Shown: positions 57,901-64,000 of the stretch, in pieces | Position numbering within the stretch: the first letter of the stretch is position 1 | Layout: each line of letters begins with the position of its first letter | Assembly (NCBI GenBank): GCA_958510875.1 | Contig: OY294068.1 | Location: 175,243,411-175,307,410, forward strand | DNA from: Endomychus coccineus | Lineage: Eukaryota > Arthropoda > Insecta > Coleoptera > Endomychidae | Direction: 5' to 3' | DNA length: 64,000 nt | Position numbers and translations under genes: made by a program | Notes under the pieces: model-generated | Seen by the model: only the letters and a program-made list of their open reading frames with translations | The model's database searches: none | Told to the model about the DNA's origin: nothing

Positions 57901-60900
57901 TGTTCACATGCGATTTAGAATCAACTACGTCAAACCCCTTTCTCACAACAGACAAGTATCGATCTTGATACAATGTTGCACACCTGTTCTTCAAAACACT
58001 GTCTACATGAGATTTTCCCAAAACCTAATGGTTCCCTTTTGGTTGTTCGTCGAAAAATTTCGAAATTTACCAATAGCACATTTTCCACAATTTTTCCCAA
58101 TGGACCATCCTATCTAATCTAGCAAAGTGTCTTCATAGAGAGTACACAACTGTGGATACAGCACAGCACTAATAAGTAGGAAATAATTAACTATTTAAGT
58201 ATTGAGAACCTTTCAAGATACCAAGTAGCCAGAAGACAGGGTTCATTATTGGTGAGCAGTATCGTATCCCGAATACACCCGGGAACCAGCATATAGTCAG
58301 AATAGTGTCTGACAAACTTTTAATATTGGCACTGTAGTTGCAAACAGTTCCTATCTTTTGTTAGCTTAGGTATATTCATGAATGATATTCCAGCATTTAA
58401 TATTATCTTTTTTAATAGAAAAATGGTGGGCATAGAGTTTTACTAATATTTTGTTTTAATAATATGTTGGTAGCTTTCGCCACCACTCAATATCTATTCC
58501 GATTCATGTAACTACATTATTGTATTCTATTTTGCATGCAACATGAAACACATATGTTATCATCTGTTATGAATCACTAATTGAACTAGTTCAAGGTGAA
58601 TAATAACACATTGAACATAAAGAGTGCACAACACTTAAAAATCGTAACATCGTTTCTTTATTTGTCGCAAACGGTTTATTTTTAGAAACAGTTAATTCCT
58701 TTCTGTAATTAATTAATTGAAGAATTCGTTACACAATTGGTTTGTCTTTTATCATGATTATATTAATTTATTTTCATACAAGGTCAATGCATTAGCAAAA
58801 ATATAATCAATCGACAGAATAAAATATGAGCTATTGTCGGCTATTTAAAATTTTGTTGGATTTTCTGCACGTGCATGATCATTACTTCAGTCTTAAGCTC
58901 TCAACTGTGGAGAACGGGGTTCTACAGGGGCCAATTTTGGGCCTCATCTCCCAGTATATTGTATTTACTCAAGGTATTTCGAGAATCGTCAAAAGAAGTC
59001 GCAGAGCAAAAATTCCTAGACCATAGTATTTTTCATCCAATTTTAAGCAACTTTGAAAAATCCCGTCTGTCTGGCTCTATGTATCGATAAGTGAAAAACG
59101 AAATGTCCTATCATATTCGTTTAATAAACACACCCTTTTCTGAAGGGTTAAAAACAAATCATAATTCCCGAAGTATACAATTAATCGGTTCAAAACTATT
59201 ACAGTAAATTTAAGTTGATTGAAAACTGCTTTCACCCAAATTTCAACAAAATCGTTCAACAACAACAACAATAACAATTATTGTAGTAAACTTTACACCA
59301 TTCTTTAATAGTTTATAAACAATGATGTCTAGGGTTTGGGATACCGGGCTCCCACTCAGTAGATTCCCAGAAACGCAAAATGTGTTTTTGTACATTTTCT
59401 TGAAAACATTAATTTGAACATTATTTAGTTGGGTAAAGATAAAGAAAGAAATAATTTATTTCATTATCTATACACAAATGCGAAGAAAATCTTAAAGAAT
59501 GTGAAACAATTATATAAAAATCAGTAACCTAATCAAATGATTTGCAAAGAGTCTTAACTCAAGCTTGCGTCTTCTCCAGGAAGGCGGATCCCAAAATCCC
59601 TAAAATGATGATGTCAGGTACAACTATTCTTGAGAAGTCTTCCATAGCAATGCTCGGAATCACCACCAAGAACATCCTCTCATGGGACGATCATGTGAGG
59701 TCAATTGCGAAAACCGCTTCACAAAAACTTGGTTTTCTATTCCGTGCCAAGAGCTACTTTACATCCCAGCTACTCCTCACAATCTACAAAGCACATATTC
59801 TGCCTGTGCTGGAGTACTGTTCACATGGTTGTAGTTTGGCTCCCAAACAAACCTTGAAGCTCTTGGGTTCTATCTAGAAAAAAGCTATTCGTTTGATTGA
59901 TGTTGCCACACTTACGAGTTCATAGACCTCTACAACATCGTAGAAAGGCGGGAGATCACTCCGTTTTCTATAGATATTTCCATTGTCGGTCTTCATCAGA
60001 AATCTCGTCTGTTGTTCCACCACGAGCTCAAACTAATCACTTCACTGTCAAATTCGAGACCTGCCGAACTTCTTCCTACCAGACTTAACTTTTTTATCGA
60101 ACGCGAAGATTTGGAACTCTACCTAGTGAGGTCTTTCTGTATGCCTATAACCTCCAAACCTTCAAGAAAAATACGAATGCCTACATTCCACTGCTGGCTT
60201 ACACGATGTTCTTGGAACATTATAGGTTTCCGTCTCGTGTGGTCAAATTATATAAAAAAAACTTTGTCACGCACACTATTTCTCTATTCTCCAAGCGGCA
60301 ACACATTTATAGTTTATACGTATGGATTCCATAATCACATATATTTCTGCAAGGGATTTGAACTCTGATTTAGAGACAAATATATCAATTTCAGAAAATT
60401 TTGTCGCCAAGAATCCTAGAAAATAGACATTGTCGTTAGGTAAGTGGTACGTACTCGTTATTCTGATGCCGTGTACATCAAATCAAAGACAACTATTTTG
60501 AAATTATATATTATAATTATGGACCTGCCATCTCGAAAAGAGGTGTACCGTCTGCAGCTTTATAACTGGATTTCGACAGCCCTAAGGGAATGAACATGTT
60601 GGGTTTCAAAAAATATGTGAAACAACAAACTTATAATTTGAAAGTGAGTCAGATCTAGCACCAACTCATGATATGAGCAATTCCACATGATAATTATTTT
60701 TTATTCTATTTATTATCTACAAGGTTTCGTGGAAGAGAGCACTTATCTGATCCCTTGTGAATCTTACTTTACCTGTTTGTAGCAATTTTCAATTATTGTC
60801 AATGATTTTTTTATTAAAAAAATTACTACGCCACTGGATTCAGAGTGCCTCCAAATAGCTGTGACCACAATTTCATAAAAATGTATTTATTAATAGCAAA

Positions 60901-63868
60901 GTTACTACAACTTATAATTCGAAAACTGACTAGGCTAACAGTCACAAAAGAACATCCTGTATCAACAGATGAAAATTTTTTTTCTTCATTTATTGGAACA
61001 ATAAACCATCACTGGATGAACAAAATGTTTAAAACATCATAAATATTTAATGAAAATAACGGAAATACATTGTAACTTTATACGCAATTGACTATTAATA
61101 AAACTGAATAATTTAACAAAGTTAACTTAATAATTATTAAAATATTTCAATTTAGTGCAAAACTTAATTTTAATTTGGCTCTACTAATCCACCATCTTCT
61201 GCATGTTATTCATTAAATACTCTACAAACCTCTCTGGTGCCTATCGTCATCCCCCAAAAGACGTACAATTTCAATTTCCTCTCACACTTAATTTTGCAGC
61301 AATGACACAAAATGATTAAAAGAAGTGTAAGTAAATATTCTTGCCGATAGTATGCATAAATTCACATTGACACTGATCTATCACAAACAGTAACACCATT
61401 TTCATAGCAACTATGATTTAAATTGAATTAGGTCTAATTATTAGTTAATTACGTGTAGTTATTTCCGTTACTTTAATTAATTTTTTATGCTATTTTAAAC
61501 ATTTCGTTCATCTAGTAGTTCATTGTTACAATTAATTAAAAAAAATGTCCATGTCTATCTGTTGATACAGGATGTTCTTTTGTGACTGTTAGCTTAGTGA
61601 GTTTCCGAATTTTAAGTTGTCGTAACTTTGTCATCAATAAATATATTTTCATGAAATTTCGGTCACAGCTATTTGGAGGCACTCTGAATCCAGCGGCGTA
61701 GTAATTTTTTTAATAAAAAATACAAGTTCATCATTTTCGACTACAAAAAAGTATCGTAAGTATGCCCTGAAAATTGGAATAAACATTTCAAATTTTGTCC
61801 CGTAGTAGATCTTTCATTACTAGACCCTTAAAAAATTTGTTGAAAAAGTTAATAACTTGAAATTTTACAGGGGTGTGTTTCTAATATAAATGGGTCACAT
61901 TGTATATAAAATTGATACTTTAAACTTCATTCACAGCCATTATGGGTCTACATAATTAGGTTTATAGAGACAGTAGAATATGAGAAACCGATAATATTTG
62001 AACTTTAATAAAATAACTAATAAAAGTACGATTTTCTCTGGTTTAATAAATAAATGTGACTTATAGTTTCACTAACACAGTGGCTTCTTCAAACAAATAT
62101 TACAAATATTACAAATCGTACTACAAAAGAGCTACCTAATATATAACTTCTATTGATAATCATCCTAGGATAGAAGGTTATTGGAATTTTCCTTAATTGG
62201 GGTTAACCCATTAAGGGATTAAACGATAAACTGGTAACAAATGGAAAATCTAACTATATACATTTAACAAGGGAGAATTATTAAGCATTTGTTGATCGTT
62301 CAATAGGATATCGGACTTCTTATATTTATTAATTTCTAGGGATTCTAGCAAATTTAATTTATTACTTTCGTTCTGAATGTGCAAATCTTGAAATTATCAT
62401 TAAAGTTACGGTTTTCTATAATTAAATGTTCCGCAAAGGTTGAATCCGATTTATTATTAATGAATCTACGTCCATACTCTTTGATCCGTTTTTTGAAGGT
62501 CCTTCCTGTCTGGCTATTGTATATCATAGGGCAATACCCACCTGTCAGTTTAACTATCTCTGTATGTAATTATCATTACCTTATTTTCATTGTATGTTAC
62601 CAAATATGCAATAAAGTACATTGTGTTTTTTTTGCAGATATAAGAAATTGAAAAACGCTGGTACGAAAAACTTATTAACGGGCGAAAGTATCAAAGCTGA
62701 CGTTGAAGATGGCAAAATCATATCACATTGGCACCCGAATTTCACTCTCAACTTAGTAACGGACCAAACCCTTTGGTCTTATGGAACCGTGCCGTCACCC
62801 ATGGACACCTTGATCAAGTTCACGGACGATTTTATGTTTTATAAACCGGCGCTATACGGCAACGATTTTTGGAACATGGCAAGAGATTACAGTCCAATAA
62901 ACGATACTTTAACACTCAGACTGACATTCGAACCTCTCAGTCTGTTTAAATTTCAAATGTACGTGGCACAAAATATGCGGCAAATGTGGAACGTTTGGGG
63001 CGATTCCGGTGAACAGGCCAGTGACGAGGAACAAGACACTCTGAAAGAGACATTGATGGATACCAATCCGTATTTACTAGGAATAACTATAGCCGTATCA
63101 ATATTACATTCCGTTTTCGAATTGCTGGCATTTAAAAATGACATTCAATTTTGGAACAATCGTAACTCGTTGGAAGGTCTTTCGGTAAGATCGGTATTTT
63201 TCGGTGTGTTCCAATCGTTGATAGTGTTATTGTATGTAATGGATAACGAAACCAACACATTGGTTAGAGTGAGTTGCTTTATCGGTCTAGGGATCGAATT
63301 GTGGAAAACTCACAAAGTTGTTGATATTAAGTTCGAAGATGGACGCTTGAGACTCCAAAACAAGAGTTCCTATACCGAGAGCAGTACAAAAGAGTACGAC
63401 GAGTTGGCTTACAAATACTTGTCTTGGCTTTGTTTTCCTTTATTAGCAGGTTACAGTGTGTATGCTCTTCTATATTTGGAGCATAAAGGTTGGTACTCGT
63501 TTGTTCTTAATTTGCTATATGGTTATTTGTTGACTTTTGGATTCATCATGATGACTCCACAGTTGTTTATTAATTATAAGTTACAATCGGTTGCGCATTT
63601 ACCATGGAGAATGCTTACGTACAAATTCTTGAATACTTTCATCGATGACATGTTTGCATTCGTTATCAAAATGCCTACAATGTACCGGTTAGGTTGTTTC
63701 CGTGATGACATCATCTTCCTTATATTCTTATACCAAAAATGGATTTATCCCGTCGATAAATCGAGGAGAAACGAGTTTGGATTCCGTGAAGAATCTGCGT
63801 CAGAAAATAAGGCGATAGAGGCCAGTAAGGAGGTGGTTAAGGAAGAAGAATCCAAAAAAACTAAGTAG
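51799..63868 (+). CDS. CLPTM1: CLPTM1 family multi-pass ER membrane protein
   Basis: Three exons, 51799-51900, 51960-52447 and 62638-63868, join in phase to 606 residues. The Gln/Pro-rich N-terminal part is followed by a first hydrophobic segment (FLVRGVIVYFIATML, about 56-71), a luminal-type region with NNGTVFLHAY and HWHPNFTLNLV, then several membrane spans (ITIAVSILHSVFELLAF, VFFGVFQSLIVLLYV, FPLLAGYSVYALLYL, LLYGYLLTFGFIMMTPQLFI). The family signature LYQKWIYPVDKSRRNEFG precedes a charged tail. Human CLPTM1 (669 residues) retains GABA-A receptor subunits in the ER, and the family has been linked to lipid scrambling. The large intron 2 (10.2 kb) is filled with repeats. Confidence 0.95.
51960..52447 (+). 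CDS. CLPTM1: CLPTM1 coding exon 2
   Basis: Acceptor ATTTTTAG, donor GTATGG, phase 2. EPQQQNEQEPPPPPSP is followed by the first hydrophobic segment and the beginning of the conserved domain (LFPFGTRLTLHVYIDES, ITKTGESPNP). Confidence 0.95.
52450..53290. other. CLPTM1 intron 2, 5' part
   Basis: No feature recognised. Confidence 0.45.
53300..54050. repeat. Interspersed repeat family, two inverted partial copies
   Basis: 53320-53500 matches 8925-9180 in the same direction. 53890-54050 matches 9140-9262 in reverse. The two pieces face each other around a SINE-like sequence; GATTTTAAGATTCAATGACG on the left pairs with its complement near 54015-54040. Confidence 0.55.
53541..53635 (+). repeat. tRNA-derived SINE-like head
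   Basis: GCAGCGCAGTTGGTAGAA (53548-53565) fits the tRNA A box region, and GGGATCGATGCC (53592-53603) fits a B box at the normal distance. An ATCTATCTAT tail follows. The acceptor and anticodon stems are poor, so it is not a functional tRNA. It differs from the SINE at 14.5 kb. Confidence 0.55.
54060..55240. other. CLPTM1 intron 2, unassigned
   Basis: Two overlapping minus-strand frames (54679-54356, with NVLLLINQLQLAEESISQKL; 54498-54232, with WMENYLDYDFFQKQTVRDLL) might be one broken protein. I do not recognise it. The motif GCATTGGATGCGGTTCA near 54190 has partial echoes at 54730-54790. Confidence 0.35.
55249..55683. repeat. Near-perfect palindrome with Penelope-like ends
   Basis: Two arms of about 217 bases pair over their full length. 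Each contains the sequence TGAGGTGTAATTGATAGACC followed by TCGAAA. This looks like the stem II and GAAA part of a degenerate hammerhead ribozyme (TTGATAA or TTGACAA in place of CTGATGA). Two retroelement ends joined head to head would give this structure. Confidence 0.7.
56084..57110 (-). pseudogene. DDE_3-type (IS630/Tc1-mariner superfamily) transposase
   Basis: Starts with an HTH-like part (PMHLKFPEERFTLLGNASP, then KKPRPSYKTDDMLSEQKSQY near 57000-57060). It goes on with LRSELEEKGIVDIGRTYLTS and KFKKDDNRRALTEKSNI. The first catalytic box reads FFLYETWM, with Tyr where Asp is expected. After a frameshift near 56720 come RFIVLHAGSSSGFVEGPSLL, the second catalytic Asp in IIFMDNALYHS, and the Glu in FNAIELIWATAK. 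The order fits the family. The Asp change, frameshift and stops make it inactive. Confidence 0.8.
57665..57740. repeat. Copy of the repeat at 8810-8880, inverted
   Basis: AGATCGATTCCGAAATGTTC and TATATCCGCGAAAATTCG are the reverse complement, with few changes, of 8810-8880. It leads directly into a tandem array. Confidence 0.65.
57739..58030 (+). repeat. Degenerate tandem array, three units of 105-121 bases
   Basis: Units begin CGATCTTGATGACATTTT (57739), CAATTTTGATGAAATTCT (57855) and CGATCTTGATACAATGTT (57960). Each contains a CACTGTxxACATGxGATTT segment. This looks like the remains of a satellite or a repeat inside a transposon. Confidence 0.7.
58885..58975 (+). mobile_element. Short non-LTR reverse transcriptase remnant
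   Basis: STVENGVLQGPILGLIS matches the GVPQGS-x-LGP block. Nothing else of the element is visible. Confidence 0.5.
59548..60250 (+). mobile_element. Non-LTR retrotransposon fragment (copy 3)
   Basis: Plus-strand blocks are [60 protein letters not shown] and YKAHILPVLEYCSHG, with a C-terminal part in shifting frames. Nucleotide similarity to 17260-17970 is high through the whole length. It is cut at the 5' side just after the catalytic loop. Confidence 0.85.
60260..60810. other. CLPTM1 intron 2, unassigned
   Basis: I see nothing recognisable. Confidence 0.4.
60811..61717. mobile_element. Inverted-repeat element with mariner-like ends facing inward
   Basis: Arms 60811-60970 and 61558-61717 are inverted copies (ATTACTACGCC, GGATTCAGAGTGCC, ATAGCTGTGACC). 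Inside each arm is a mariner-like end, GAACATCCTG followed by TA or its reverse, pointing towards the centre. This could be two copies of a roughly 160-base MITE in opposite directions, or one foldback. The 590-base centre is unrecognised. Confidence 0.6.
61990..62560 (-). mobile_element. Penelope-like element: GIY-YIG endonuclease and 3' end
   Basis: The minus strand reads IVKLTGGYCPMIYNSQTGRT, FKKRIKEYGRRFINNKSDST, FAEHLI and NLLESLEINKYK. This is the GIY-YIG endonuclease domain found at the C-terminus of Penelope proteins, slightly broken. About 200 bases further, at 62095-62055, TTGAAGA, CACTGTGTTAGTG, AAAC and GTC follow in the order of a decayed hammerhead ribozyme. It lies in CLPTM1 intron 2, just upstream of exon 3. 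Confidence 0.8.
62638..63868 (+). CDS. CLPTM1: CLPTM1 coding exon 3
   Basis: Acceptor TTTTTTTTGCAG. Starts RYKKLKNAG and runs 410 codons to TAG at 63866-63868, holding all the C-terminal membrane spans. The 130 bases after the stop contain no AATAAA. Confidence 0.97.
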
Positions 63869-64000
63869 TTACTCATGTTACTCTATTATTATTTATTTAC
63901 ATAATTTACCAATTGTTTTAGATCTTATAGCGATTTTATTATATTGTCTTCTGGAGAACGTTGTTGTTGTATGCATTCATGTATATGTTATATGTGAGAT

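Noticed and set aside
62953..63144. Minus-strand frame inside CLPTM1 exon 3
   Set aside because: A shadow of a long conserved exon.
1..64000. A bacterial-style operon or defence system, or horizontally acquired gene cluster
   Set aside because: All recognised genes are spliced insect genes or eukaryotic mobile elements. No clustered same-strand frames with ribosome binding sites occur.

Overview
This is nuclear DNA from an insect. It is AT-rich and intron-rich, and most of it is transposon debris. Three host genes can be read with confidence because their exons join in phase and rebuild known protein families: a vnd/NK-2-type homeobox gene (minus strand, coding exons between 20734 and 4603), the translation elongation factor eEF1-gamma gene (minus strand, 50441 to 39255), and a CLPTM1 family gene (plus strand, 51799 to 63868). 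The vnd homeodomain, the eEF1G protein and the range of mobile elements (DUF4817-type mariner elements, BEL/Pao, Penelope, Crypton, hAT, FLYWCH/MULE) all point to an insect. The order, possibly a beetle, cannot be fixed from sequence alone.

Layout. Positions 1-4500 are intergenic and hold fragments of a non-LTR retrotransposon, a THAP-like remnant and a 130-codon FLYWCH zinc-finger reading frame. Positions 4603-20734 are vnd: four short coding exons separated by introns of 6.6, 7.9 and 0.6 kb. The two long introns hold a 2.25-kb mariner-like element with very long inverted repeats, a BEL/Pao remnant, tRNA-derived SINEs, a decayed mariner and a non-LTR fragment. Positions 20.8-39 kb are a gene-poor transposon zone. 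It contains a Penelope retroelement split by a foldback element, a MULE-like derivative, a complete mariner with a broken gene, another non-LTR fragment, and a four-layer nest (MITE, mariner, Crypton, MITE). Positions 39.1-50.4 kb are eEF1G; its introns hold a probable LTR, a hammerhead-ribozyme motif, a hAT derivative and two foldback elements. eEF1G and CLPTM1 are head to head, 1.36 kb apart. CLPTM1 has a 10.2-kb intron 2 filled with repeats.

The three genes do not form a pathway: vnd is a neural patterning transcription factor, eEF1G is a housekeeping translation factor, and CLPTM1 is an ER membrane protein. The main interest is how compact coding exons persist among layered insertions. 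Three sites carry Penelope-type hammerhead ribozyme motifs in different states of decay. A roughly 33-base phrase recurs at several unrelated loci. No bacterial-style operon, CRISPR array or rRNA gene was seen.
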